DNA of 64,000 nt. Source: CAZDDI01 sp964504195 (GTDB lineage: Bacteria; Chloroflexota; Anaerolineae; B4-G1; SLSP01). The position numbers were made by a program, and so were the translations under genes. The stretch covers positions 1 to 64,000 of the forward strand of contig CAZDDI010000005.1 of assembly GCA_964504195.1 (NCBI GenBank), written 5' to 3'. Each line of letters opens with the position of its first letter. Position 1 is the stretch's first letter. This document shows positions 7,834 through 16,164 of this stretch, piece after piece. The notes beneath the pieces were generated by a model. The model made no database searches. It had not been told where the DNA came from and saw only the letters and a program-made list of their open reading frames with translations.

Positions 7834-8358
7834 ATGCGAACTAAGATCGGCAGCGGGCTATTCCTGGCCCTCGTGGTGTTACCCCTGCTCATCGGCTATG
7901 TGACTGCGCCGTGTGATGCCTGGGGGGTGCCCGTAGTGTTGTCCCCGTACCGGCTGCGGCAGGCGCGCTATCTTGCCCAGGTTACGCGCTGGACGGACGC
8001 GGTGGCCGAAGTCGGCGCGACGCTAGACACCCTGGCCGCCGCGCCCGCGCCGCAGTCCACCAGCGCCGCGTTCCGCCTGGCGGAACAGGTTGGGCAAGCC
8101 GCTCAGCAGTTGGCGACCCTCGCGCCACCCCCCGCGCCGGCGGAGTATAGCCTGCTGGCGCTCCTGCTGGAACAAACGCGGGACACCTATGCGTATGCAG
8201 CGGAGCAATTGCTGGTCTTCTATGGCACCCAAGACCCGCAAGCGCTGGCCGCGGCGCACGTCTCGCTGGATTTAGCCGCGGCGGCCCTGGCGGAGGCGCG
8301 GGCCGGCAGTGCCGGGCTGACCTATCCGCTGTGCCGCGAGGTGTGGCATGAGCGGTGA
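7834..8358 (+). CDS. Membrane-anchored helical protein of unknown function
   Basis: 174 residues. A single N-terminal hydrophobic segment (about 6-25, GLFLALVVLPLLIGYVTA) is followed by long Ala/Leu/Gln-rich helices with heptad-like spacing. RBS AGGAGG about 9 bases before the ATG supports the start. The gene overlaps the next start by 11 bases, implying translational coupling with the wHTH/nuclease-like gene. No family recognised; the soluble domain could be periplasmic-side helical bundle or an inner-face scaffold. Confidence 0.6.
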   Translation: MRTKIGSGLFLALVVLPLLIGYVTAPCDAWGVPVVLSPYRLRQARYLAQVTRWTDAVAEVGATLDTLAAAPAPQSTSAAFRLAEQVGQAAQQLATLAPPPAPAEYSLLALLLEQTRDTYAYAAEQLLVFYGTQDPQALAAAHVSLDLAAAALAEARAGSAGLTYPLCREVWHER

Positions 8359-9592
8359 GCCGCCTGCCGCCGCGGCGGAAGCGCCGGCCATTGAACTAGA
8401 ACTGCTCCGCGCACAACTGCGCAGTTGCCAAATGCGGCTGACCGGGCAGACCCGCGCCTATCAGCAGGCGGTGGCGGCGCTGCAGCCCTATCTGGAAACG
8501 CTGTTCCCCCAGGTATTCCCGCAGGCGTTGGCTCAGGGCTTGTCGGTGGTCACGGCGGGCGAGTATTGTTACCAGTACCACCTGCACGGCACTGATCCGC
8601 GGGAGCTCTTTGCCGGCGCGGAGGCGTCCCCGGCGGCGGCCCCCACAGCGGCGGCGGGGGCAGACGCGGGCGTGCCCCTGTCCGGCGACGCGGTGAAGTT
8701 CTTGTTCGCCGCGGGGCAGCAGGTGGTGTCCACCGCGATCAAAGCGCAGTGGGCGCAGCTCGCGGGCAAAGCGGTCAGCACGGCGAAGAACACGGTGCTG
8801 CCGGAACTGCTGGATAAAGGCTTACTGCGCGTGGAGCACATCCCGGCCCCCCGGTATCTCACCGGCTACGCCAGCGATGTCTGTTATGTGTTGACCGCAG
8901 CCGGGCGCGCGGAGCATCAGCGGCGGTTCAGTTGCGAGGCTGTGGACTACGCGGCCGCGTATGCCCCGCACAAATCACCGGAAGCCTGGTGGCAGGTGCG
9001 CGCAGTCCAGGCGTTGGTGTTAGCGGGCAATACGCTGCCCGGCAACCAGCGCTGCACCTACGCGGTTTACGACCCCACCGGCGAGCCGGAAACAGCGGCG
9101 GAGGCCGGCTTTCAGCGGCGCTATGGGCAGAGCGAACCGGATGTCATTGTGGTCGTCACTTCGCTGTCACAGGGACAGCCGAGCCGTATCGCGGTGGAGT
9201 CCGAGCGCGGCACTTACAACCCCACGCGCCTCAAGGCCAAGTTGCTCAAGAACTTGCAAGACTACGGCGCGGCAGGCTTCAGCGGCTGCTACTACATCGC
9301 CAACAACGGCGATACCGCTAGCAGCATCGCCGGGGCGCTCACCAAACTGCGCGCCGACCTCAAAGCGCACCCGGAAGCCGTGAGTACGCGCGGGTTTCTG
9401 GCCCTGTTCACCCTGGATGCGCTCAAAGACGCCTGGCTGCCTACGCCGCACTTCATTGACGCCGAGTTCTTCGACCGGCAGACGCGGCGCGTGAGCGACC
9501 GCTGGCCGGCAGACGCGGCCAAGCCGGAGCGCTACTTCCGCTTTGCGCCCAAGGGCCAGGATGAAGGTGGCGGGGAGCGGGGGATGGGGTGA
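8348..9592 (+). CDS. Replication-relaxation-like protein: winged helix plus PD-(D/E)XK-like domain
   Basis: 414 residues. A helical N-terminus (~14-75) and Ala-rich linker precede a winged-helix-like region (about 145-195, ELLDKGLLRVEHI...YVLTAAGRAEHQ). After that, residues ~255-320 read EPDVIVVV...RIAVESERG...RLKAKLLKNL, resembling the D...ExE...K core of PD-(D/E)XK nucleases and of replication-relaxation (MobC-like) proteins found on plasmids and ICEs. The expected role is DNA binding or processing at an origin. It overlaps the upstream membrane gene by 11 bases and precedes the RepA-like ATPase. Assignment rests on motif pattern, not on a search. Confidence 0.55.
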   Translation: MSGEPPAAAAEAPAIELELLRAQLRSCQMRLTGQTRAYQQAVAALQPYLETLFPQVFPQALAQGLSVVTAGEYCYQYHLHGTDPRELFAGAEASPAAAPTAAAGADAGVPLSGDAVKFLFAAGQQVVSTAIKAQWAQLAGKAVSTAKNTVLPELLDKGLLRVEHIPAPRYLTGYASDVCYVLTAAGRAEHQRRFSCEAVDYAAAYAPHKSPEAWWQVRAVQALVLAGNTLPGNQRCTYAVYDPTGEPETAAEAGFQRRYGQSEPDVIVVVTSLSQGQPSRIAVESERGTYNPTRLKAKLLKNLQDYGAAGFSGCYYIANNGDTASSIAGALTKLRADLKAHPEAVSTRGFLALFTLDALKDAWLPTPHFIDAEFFDRQTRRVSDRWPADAAKPERYFRFAPKGQDEGGGERGMG

Positions 9593-9663
9593 GGGGGAGG
9601 CAAGCCGCTGAGCCGCCTTTTCGCCTTCTCGCTGATTCACATTTTCGACAAGGAGAGTATCCC

Positions 9664-9870
9664 ATGAATGTAGAAACACTCTTGCTGTACGGTTTACGGC
9701 TGTGGCTGGCCGGGGGCATGCACCTCGGACAATTTTTGCTCCAGGTGGGGCCGTTCGTCCTGGCCGGAGCGGGGTTTGCGGGCTGGTGGCTCACCCAACG
9801 GCCCGCGCCCCGTGCCCCGCGTCGCTGGGAAGAGGTCGCCACCGACGGCCCGGCGTTCATCTTGCGGTAA
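9664..9870 (+). CDS. Small membrane protein (68 aa)
   Basis: 68 residues from the ATG at 9664, chosen because AAGGAGAG lies about 9 bases upstream. Two hydrophobic stretches (about 4-19 and 24-43) are followed by a Pro/Arg-rich cytoplasmic-looking tail. No family recognised. It sits between the nuclease-like gene and another tiny ORF, suggesting a compact operon. Confidence 0.55.
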   Translation: MNVETLLLYGLRLWLAGGMHLGQFLLQVGPFVLAGAGFAGWWLTQRPAPRAPRRWEEVATDGPAFILR

Positions 9871-9898
9871 CCCCGCAGTTTAAGGAAAGGAGCGGCTC

Positions 9899-10087
9899 AT
9901 GTGCGTACCGAAGTTTTCGTGGGGCCGGCGCTGGGCCGGCCGCCTGTGGCGCGGCGGCGGACGCCTGCTGATGCGACTGGCGTTGGGGTGTATCACGTTG
10001 GGCGAGGCGCTGGCCGATTGGGGCTTGCGCTGCGCCATTTGGGGGAGCGGGGATGATCAACAGCAGCCGGGAGGCCCGGCATGTTGA
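9899..10087 (+). CDS. Small Arg/Gly/Trp-rich protein (62 aa)
   Basis: 62 residues with AAGGAAAGGAG upstream of the ATG. Basic and Trp-rich at the N-terminus, hydrophobic centre, Gly/Pro tail. Its stop overlaps the start of the RepA-like ATPase (ATGTTGA at 10081-10087), typical of coupled genes. No known family. Confidence 0.45.
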   Translation: MCVPKFSWGRRWAGRLWRGGGRLLMRLALGCITLGEALADWGLRCAIWGSGDDQQQPGGPAC

Positions 10088-11328
10088 CGCCGCGGCTGAT
10101 GCAGCAGGCGCTCGCTGACCGGCTGGCGGGGCAAGCCGTGCCGCCCGTCAATCTGGCGCAGTGGAGCGAACCCTGGGCCAGCTGTTGGCGCGCGCTGGAC
10201 GCCGCCGCGCCTGACGCACCGGCGCATACGGCCTTGTTCCAAGCGTTGGCCGACCGGCCCGACCGCGACCGGCTCATCGAAGCGCTCTTCAAACTGCAAC
10301 CGGGCGCGCCAGCCCAGTATCCCACCCTGCAAGAACTGGCGGAGGGCCTGGCCCCTATTGCCTGGCTGTGGCCGGGCTGGATTCCGCGCGGGATGCTGAC
10401 GCTCTTTGGCGCGGTGCCCGGCGTGGGCAAGTCGCTGGTGGCGCTGGATTTGTGCCGGCGCATTATCCACGGGACCTCCTTCCCCGATGCCGCCCCCGTG
10501 GCTGCGCCCGGCGGGCCGGTGCTCTATGTGGACGCCGAGGCCGTGCCGCAGATCACGCACGAACGCGCCGCGGCCTGGCAGTTGGATATGCGCCGCCTGT
10601 ACCTGATGTTGCCCGCTGGCGATGCGCTGCTGGACTTTGGGCGGGCCGCCGACCGCGACCGCCTGGTGGAAATGGTGTATACCCTGCGCCCGGCGCTGGT
10701 CATCGTAGACAGCCTGTCATCCGTGACGAGCAAGAGCGAGAACGCCGTCGAGGATGTGCGCGCGCTGTTGGGCTTTTTCGCCGGGTTAGCGCGGGAATAC
10801 GCGCTGGGGCTGGTGCTGATCCACCACGCGCGCAAGCGGGGCCTGACGCTGGGCGGGGCCCCGCTGTTTACGCCCATCACGCTCGACGATTTCCGGGGCA
10901 GCGGCCACATCGTCGCGATGGCGCGCTCGGTGTTGGGCTTATCTGTGGTGCAGAATGGGCCGCAACCGGACAGCAATGGCCCGCGCCAACTGGAAGTCAT
11001 CAAGAGCAACCTGGCGCGTGTCCCCGCGCCACTGGGCTTCGACCTGGTGGACGTGCCGCCGGCGGGCGTGGCACTCCAGTGGGGCGCAGCGCCGCAGCCC
11101 TGGCAAGCACCGACCAAGTTGGATGAGTGCCGCCTGTGGTTGGCGACCTGGTTGCGCGAGGCGGCTGAGCCGTTAGCACCGAAGGAGATTGTCGCGGCCG
11201 CCCAGAGTCTGGGCTTCAGCCGCGCGATGGTGTTCCGGGCGCGGGAAGCGTTGGGCGAGCAGGTCCGCAACACGTCCGGGCGGCGAGATCCGCAGAACTT
11301 GTGGGGGTGGAACGGGGAGCAGTCCTAA
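10081..11328 (+). CDS. RepA-like RecA-fold ATPase (AAA_25 type)
   Basis: 415 residues. Residues ~95-120 hold the Walker A GAVPGVGKS. Further on come VLYVDAE (Walker-adjacent strand), LVIVDSLSSV (Walker B) and VLIHHARK (sensor histidines), the order seen in hexameric RepA/RSF1010-type helicases and AAA_25 proteins of phages and plasmids. The C-terminal ~60 residues (KEIVAAAQSLGFSRAMVFRAREALG) resemble a helix-turn-helix. The likely role is origin helicase or initiator partner of the primase encoded downstream. It overlaps the preceding tiny ORF. Family confidence is good; helicase versus regulatory role is inferred. Confidence 0.75.
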   Translation: MLTPRLMQQALADRLAGQAVPPVNLAQWSEPWASCWRALDAAAPDAPAHTALFQALADRPDRDRLIEALFKLQPGAPAQYPTLQELAEGLAPIAWLWPGWIPRGMLTLFGAVPGVGKSLVALDLCRRIIHGTSFPDAAPVAAPGGPVLYVDAEAVPQITHERAAAWQLDMRRLYLMLPAGDALLDFGRAADRDRLVEMVYTLRPALVIVDSLSSVTSKSENAVEDVRALLGFFAGLAREYALGLVLIHHARKRGLTLGGAPLFTPITLDDFRGSGHIVAMARSVLGLSVVQNGPQPDSNGPRQLEVIKSNLARVPAPLGFDLVDVPPAGVALQWGAAPQPWQAPTKLDECRLWLATWLREAAEPLAPKEIVAAAQSLGFSRAMVFRAREALGEQVRNTSGRRDPQNLWGWNGEQS

Positions 11329-11511
11329 CAGTCTCAAGAGTTCACTGTATTGGCACACCCCCCTGGGGCGCGCCCGGCGTTGAAACGCTGAGACAGTGAG
11401 ATAGTTGCGACAGTAAGACAGTGGCGGGGGTACTGTCTCACTGTCGCAAGAGTTCACTGTTTTGACCCCCACCGTCCGCTACCAGGGGTGTGCCCATGGG
11501 CGGGAGACAGT
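11328..11511. repeat. Iteron-like ACAGT boxes (candidate origin)
   Basis: Nine copies of ACAGT or its complement fall in 184 bp (11328, 11344, 11393, 11410, 11418, 11432, 11440, 11456, 11507), many extended as GACAGTGAG. A 14-bp direct repeat CAAGAGTTCACTGT stands at 11335 and 11447. The block lies between the RepA-like and primase genes and next to a (TAA)9 tract. Confidence 0.55.
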
Positions 11512-11598
11512 GACCTGCCGCGCGTTCGGCGTGGGAGGCGTTGTCGCGCGCCACCTGCGCTCGACGGCGCAGCATGGCCCCCACACAGCTACCCCGGC

Positions 11599-11650
11599 TA
11601 ATAATAATAATAATAATAATAATAATTTATATCTATTTATCTATCCCTAT
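11599..11650. repeat. (TAA)9 and CTAT-rich tract, candidate DNA-unwinding element
   Basis: Nine perfect TAA units (11599-11625) are followed by an ATCTATTTATCTATCCCTAT stretch, an island of almost pure AT in strongly GC-rich surroundings. It ends about 20 bases before the primase start. Read as coding it would give nine Ile, which I take as an artefact. Confidence 0.65.
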
Positions 11651-11672
11651 CTCGCTCAGAAAGGCCCGGCCT

Positions 11673-12734
11673 ATGCCTGCTATTACCTGCCTCCCGACCC
11701 TGATTGCCACTATCAAAGCCCGGCTCGACCTGGCCGAACAGGTCATCATTCCCGACCTCGGCTCGCCGCAGACTCGCGGCCAACGGTTGGCCTGGCGCTG
11801 TCCGTTCCATGCGGATCATAATCCCTCGCTGTATCTCACGCCCGACGGCCAGGCGTACCGCTGCTTCGGCTGCGGCGCGCGGGGCGACGCCTTCACCTGG
11901 CTCATGGCGCGGCGCGGTTGGCCGTTTCGGAAGGCGCTGACCTACCTGGCCGACCTGACCGGGGTGGCGCTGGATGACAACCGATCCCCGGCGCAAGCGG
12001 CGAAAGTCCCCGCACCGCCCAATGTGCAACCCCCTGGCGCGACCTGGCAAGCACGGGCGCGGCTATTGCTGGCGCGGGCGCAAGCGTTGTTGGAGGAGGA
12101 CGCGGGCGCGGTAGGCCGGGCTTATTTGCAGGCACGAGGCTTGCAAGCACCCACCTGGCAGACGTGGGGCTTGGGCTGGTGTCCGCGCGAGGTGTTCGAG
12201 CCGCCGGAACGGTGGGGGTTGACGGGGAAGCAGATTTATCTACCGCGCGGTGTAGTGATCCCCCACTTTGTCGCTGGTGACCTGTGGGCGTTGAAAGTAC
12301 GCCGCTTTGTGGGGGATACCCCGGTAACTGCTGACCAGGGCGGCAAGTACGGCGGGCCGCGCGGGGGACAGATTGCGCTCTACGGCGTGGACTTGCTGCG
12401 CGGCGGCGACCGCCCGTTGTTCCTGGTGGAAGCCGAGTTGGATGCGCTGCTGCTCTGGCAAGCAGCGGGCGACCTGGTGGACGCAGCGGCCCTGGGCAGC
12501 GCCAGCCGGACGTTGCCCGCGCGCTGGCTGGCGGCGTTGTTGCCGTATCCGCGCATCTATGCCGCGCTGGACGCCGACGGCGCGGGGACGCTGAACGCGG
12601 CGCGGCTGGCGGAGATCTCGGCGCGGATTACGTCGGTGCGGGTGCCGGCCGGCAAGGATATGACGGAGTATGGGCAAGGAGGCGGGGACGTGAGGGAGTG
12701 GGTGGAGATGGTGATGGGAATTGCAGAAAGATGA
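11673..12734 (+). CDS. CHC2 zinc-finger/Toprim DNA primase
   Basis: 353 residues from the ATG at 11673; AGAAAGG upstream supports it, and longer starts would encode the (TAA)n tract. The N-terminal zinc finger reads WRCPFHADHNPS...YRCFGCGARGDAF (about 42-75), the CHC2 finger of DnaG-type primases. A Toprim-like region carries LFLVEAELDALLL (about 250) and AALDADGAG (about 296), matching the acidic metal-binding Glu and DxD. It is far shorter than DnaG (~600 residues) and lacks the helicase-binding domain, as in phage/plasmid primases. It follows the RepA-like ATPase and the candidate origin and probably primes element replication. Confidence 0.85.
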   Translation: MPAITCLPTLIATIKARLDLAEQVIIPDLGSPQTRGQRLAWRCPFHADHNPSLYLTPDGQAYRCFGCGARGDAFTWLMARRGWPFRKALTYLADLTGVALDDNRSPAQAAKVPAPPNVQPPGATWQARARLLLARAQALLEEDAGAVGRAYLQARGLQAPTWQTWGLGWCPREVFEPPERWGLTGKQIYLPRGVVIPHFVAGDLWALKVRRFVGDTPVTADQGGKYGGPRGGQIALYGVDLLRGGDRPLFLVEAELDALLLWQAAGDLVDAAALGSASRTLPARWLAALLPYPRIYAALDADGAGTLNAARLAEISARITSVRVPAGKDMTEYGQGGGDVREWVEMVMGIAER

Positions 12735-12749
12735 GCGTAGTAAACCTGC

Positions 12750-13763
12750 TTACGCAGAACCGTTCCCCTGAGTAATTCGACCGGCTACGTCTTGGTAGTG
12801 AGCCGCCGCTGCCGGATCGCCGACTGCCATGTACGCTTCGACCAGCCGCTTCAGGATGATGCGCCGGCAGGGCTGGTTGTCGGTGCGAGTCGTGATCTCC
12901 AATCCGGCGTGCAGGTGTTCCAGCGCCAACTCAAGTTGCCCCAGGGTCAGATAGGTCGCGCCCAGATTGCAGCGGATGACACCTTTTCCGGGCAAATCCG
13001 CCTCGGCCTGTGCAATCTCCAACGCTGCAAGGAAGTAGGGCAAAGCCGCTTGTGGGTGTTGATCCCGGAGTAGCGCGGTCCCCAGAAAATTGGCAGCGGA
13101 TTTGATGCGCGGTCGGTCGCCGGCGGTGCGCGCTACGGCCAGCCCGGCGGTGAAATGCTCCGCCGCTGCGCCGTAGTCCGCAGCCTGTAAAGCGATCCGC
13201 CCCCGCAGGATGTGTACATCGGCGATGACCTCGGCCTCGCCGCGTTGCTCGGCCAACTGCTGTGTTTCTGGCAACCAGGCCGTGGCCTTTTCCGATTTCC
13301 CCAACAGAAACCAGGCTTGCGCCAGATCCATGAACACGCGCGCTGCCGGAGCGGGGTAGTGCAGCGCGCGCACCAGGGCAGACGCAGCTTCGAGACAGCG
13401 CGCCGTCTCGGCATACTCGCCCAGGCGCATACACACTTCGGAGAGGTGCTGCTGCAACCAGAGCGTCAACAACGGATCATCCGTAGGCGCGCGTTGGACG
13501 AAATACTGCAAACACGCGCGCCAGGGCGCCCATTGCCCCTGATAGATCATGTAGCGATGCAGGCTGTGCGCCAGCGCCGCGCCTACGCTGCGGGTGGCGA
13601 CGTGGGCGGCGCAGTGCTGTAATGTGTGGAGGATATTGGCTTGCGCCTGAGTCAACGCGGCGGGATCGGCCTGATGCGCGTGGATGTAGGTTTGCCAGTA
13701 CGCGCCGGCGCGGGCGATGCTGGCCTGGTAGACCTGCTGGCGTTCTGTGAGGGTTTCCATCAT
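12750..13763 (-). CDS. TPR-repeat protein coupled to STAND ATPase
   Basis: 337 residues. It starts at the ATG at 13763, which overlaps the upstream stop as ATGATG/TGA, so translation is coupled. The body is a run of helical TPR-like pairs (for example LGKSEKATAWLPETQQLAEQ, DYGAAAEHFTAGLAVARTAG, GQLELALEHLHAGLEI) covering about 30-330. Such solenoids usually bind proteins or peptides; together with the STAND partner it probably forms the sensor half of a split NTPase-TPR regulator. A longer start at 13844 is possible but less likely. Confidence 0.7.
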   Translation of the reverse strand: MMETLTERQQVYQASIARAGAYWQTYIHAHQADPAALTQAQANILHTLQHCAAHVATRSVGAALAHSLHRYMIYQGQWAPWRACLQYFVQRAPTDDPLLTLWLQQHLSEVCMRLGEYAETARCLEAASALVRALHYPAPAARVFMDLAQAWFLLGKSEKATAWLPETQQLAEQRGEAEVIADVHILRGRIALQAADYGAAAEHFTAGLAVARTAGDRPRIKSAANFLGTALLRDQHPQAALPYFLAALEIAQAEADLPGKGVIRCNLGATYLTLGQLELALEHLHAGLEITTRTDNQPCRRIILKRLVEAYMAVGDPAAAAHYQDVAGRITQGNGSA

Positions 13764-15250
13764 ATGATAGGTTCGACGTCTGGCGCAGGCTGCACCAGCT
13801 CCGAGAGGATGAAGTTGCGCGTGAGCGGGTGGATGCTGTAGCACTTCTGGAGCGCATCCCCGCCGATTTCCAGCAGCGAGAGCCGCGCCAGCTCCCGGAC
13901 CCCGGCGAGGGTTTGACGCTCATCCAGCCCACCGATGGCGACCAGGGCCTCCCACGGCCCGCCGGTCGTCGCCAGCAAGGGCAGGCTCAACAGGAGCTGG
14001 CGCGCGTCCGCTGAAAGCAGCTCCCAGGCCGCCCAGTAGATGAAGCGGTAGAAGGTCTCCAGATCGCCCCGTGCCTCGGCGATCTCCGCCAGCACTTGCG
14101 CCAACGGGCGCAGCGCCGCCTGCCCCACCACCAGTTTGAGCGCCAAGGGATTGCCGCCGGTCGCCTGATAGATGCGCGCCAGAATGGCATCATCCGCCTC
14201 CTGCAAAGCGCGCTCTCCCCGCTCCTGCGCGTGATAGCGCAACAACGCCGTCGCCGCAGCCGGCGGCAGCGCGCCCACATGCACGGAGGTGGCCTGCTCG
14301 AAGGTATCCAGGCGGTAGCGGCTGGTGATGAGCACCTTACTAGGGCCGGTAAGTGCCCAGAGTTCCTGCGCTAGAGCGCGATAATCGGCGGCGGTTTCCA
14401 GATTGTCCACCACCACCAGGTAGGGCTGCGCGTGGAGCAGCGCGTGCAAGGCTTCTCGCTTCTTGCCGCTGGGCCAGGCCGTGAAATGGGGGTTTCCGGT
14501 CTGCCGCGCGATGCTATTGAGCAGTTCATCCACGGTGAGCGCGGGCGCGGTAGAGAGCTGCACCTCGCTCCAGGCAAAGACCTGGCGCTGTGCAGTCTCC
14601 CAAACCAGGTGGGCGAAATCGCCTGCCTCTAGCGCTGCCAGCGCGACTGCGCGCGCCAGGGCGGTTTTGCCCATGCCGCCCAGGCCATCCAGCACCACGA
14701 AGCGATGGCGCTCCGGCGCAGCGAGGAAATCGCGCGCGCGGGCCAGCAACGGCTCAACGCCGAACAGGCGGGTGTAGGTGGGTGGGGGCAGGTGTGCGCG
14801 CCAGGCGGCGGTTGGGGATTGGGGAGCGCTGTGCGCCCCGGCGATGCTATGATTTTCCCATTGGCACAGGAGCGCAGCGACTTGCTCAATACCTTGAGCC
14901 AGGTCGCGGTAATATTGCGCGCGGCTGACGTGCAACCGTGACGGGATGTCTTTGGGCGCGCTGCCCTGTTGGTAGGTTTGGGTGAGCGCCGTGTAGACGC
15001 GCAGGGCCGGGGCAGTATTCGCGGTATTGTCCGGCGGTTTCAACAGCGCCAACGCCTCATCGAGCAAAGCCTGCACCAGCTGCCCGACTAGCACGGGTGT
15101 TACCTCTAGCCCTTCCGGCAACCGTCGCTGCACGAGATGCAGAGAGGCCAGCTCGCAAGCACCCAGAAAGGGCAGATCGTGATAGTGCTGCAAGGCCGCT
15201 TTGACGCGCGCCGCATCCGAAACCGCTGGTTGATGGGGTGGCAAATTCAT
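13760..15250 (-). CDS. STAND/NB-ARC-type ATPase regulator
   Basis: 496 residues. An N-terminal helical region (~1-150) precedes a P-loop NTPase: LDGLGGMGKTALARAVA (Walker A, about 190), YLVVVDNLE (Walker B), VLITSRYR (sensor) and GGNPLALKLVVG (GxP motif), the standard NB-ARC order. A winged-helix-like C-terminus (about 410-490) follows. These proteins act as nucleotide-switched signalling hubs in transcription control or defence. No effector domain is visible at either end, so the output is unknown. It is followed by the overlapping TPR gene and ends in QPAPDVEPII. Confidence 0.8.
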   Translation of the reverse strand: MNLPPHQPAVSDAARVKAALQHYHDLPFLGACELASLHLVQRRLPEGLEVTPVLVGQLVQALLDEALALLKPPDNTANTAPALRVYTALTQTYQQGSAPKDIPSRLHVSRAQYYRDLAQGIEQVAALLCQWENHSIAGAHSAPQSPTAAWRAHLPPPTYTRLFGVEPLLARARDFLAAPERHRFVVLDGLGGMGKTALARAVALAALEAGDFAHLVWETAQRQVFAWSEVQLSTAPALTVDELLNSIARQTGNPHFTAWPSGKKREALHALLHAQPYLVVVDNLETAADYRALAQELWALTGPSKVLITSRYRLDTFEQATSVHVGALPPAAATALLRYHAQERGERALQEADDAILARIYQATGGNPLALKLVVGQAALRPLAQVLAEIAEARGDLETFYRFIYWAAWELLSADARQLLLSLPLLATTGGPWEALVAIGGLDERQTLAGVRELARLSLLEIGGDALQKCYSIHPLTRNFILSELVQPAPDVEPII

Positions 15251-15262
15251 CCTGTATCCAGT

Positions 15263-15356
15263 CTCAGTAGATCACGATTTAGGCTCGTAGTGACGGCTTC
15301 AGCTGTTGGGAGAACCGCTAAAGCGGTCACTACCAACAGATCCGTGATCTACTGAG
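15263..15356. repeat. Nested palindromic repeat upstream of the STAND operon
   Basis: Outer arms CTCAGTAGATCACG (15263-15276) and its exact complement (15343-15356). Inner arms GTAGTGACGGCTT and AAGCGGTCACTAC pair 12/13. It lies between two divergently transcribed genes. The outer word resembles sequences at 145-168 and 3936-3958. Confidence 0.6.
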
Positions 15357-15476
15357 TCTAGGCAAAGTGTCACCTGGGTATTATACAACAAAGAGACACT
15401 TTGAGAAAATGAAGAGACACTAAGAGACACAAAATCGGTTAAGATAGAGAAAGGTTGCAAAATCAAGGAAGGGGAT

Positions 15477-16058
15477 ATGTCCTGGCTCACACTTTACAAA
15501 GTTGTGCAATGGCTCATTTTTAGCGTCTTCATTGTTTTCATTTCCGACCACCGCAAAAAGAACCCGGCTACGCCGCTGATTGATAAACGCTTGCTCCTGA
15601 TGATGAAACTCTGCTATCCCATTACCTGCGTCATTCACGGCTATGTCATCACGACGATCCCACAAGTGCGCTGGATTGACCTGGTGGCATTGGGTTGTGC
15701 GGCCATCGGTACCACGCTCATCGTTAGGTCGAAAATTGATCTAGGGCGCTATCATGCCTGGACGGGCTACTTCGCCGATATGCCGGAGTTTGTGACGCAG
15801 GGTATCTATGCCTATATGCGCCATCCGCTGTATGCCGGCATCAATATCTTCATCGCCGGAGATCTGCTCATTATGAGCGGTCACGCTCCCTGGCAACTGA
15901 CGCTGGTGATGGCCGCCATTTTGAGCTATATCATGTTCTTCACCACGCTCTCGGCGGTGCGGGAGACCCGGCAACTGGCCGCTAAATTTGGGGCGCGTTT
16001 CGTGGCATATCAACAGCAGGTACACCCTTTTTTACCGCTGCGCAGATTTGATGCGTGA
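15477..16058 (+). CDS. Isoprenylcysteine carboxyl methyltransferase-like membrane protein
   Basis: 193 residues with about five hydrophobic helices. The C-terminal half holds the ICMT/PEMT-type signature GIYAYMRHPLYAGI (about 104-117) followed by a conserved Glu in VRETRQL and a FGARFVAYQQQVHPFLP tail. Family members transfer methyl groups from S-adenosylmethionine to lipid-like or thiol substrates at the membrane; the bacterial substrate here is unknown. AAGGAAGGGG upstream supports the ATG. It is a monocistron between two regulator genes. Confidence 0.75.
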   Translation: MSWLTLYKVVQWLIFSVFIVFISDHRKKNPATPLIDKRLLLMMKLCYPITCVIHGYVITTIPQVRWIDLVALGCAAIGTTLIVRSKIDLGRYHAWTGYFADMPEFVTQGIYAYMRHPLYAGINIFIAGDLLIMSGHAPWQLTLVMAAILSYIMFFTTLSAVRETRQLAAKFGARFVAYQQQVHPFLPLRRFDA

Positions 16059-16164
16059 GCTTGCAAACGGCAAAACCCGGCGTGCTTGCACTTTGCGCTG
16101 TTTAGGTATACTTAATTTGATAAACCTTTGAAACATTCATGCTTCTATCATAGCGAGGTATACC

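Noticed and set aside
11541..11672. N-terminal extension of the primase through the TAA tract
   Set aside because: It would encode nine Ile in a row from a microsatellite and has no RBS; the ATG at 11673 precedes the conserved primase region.
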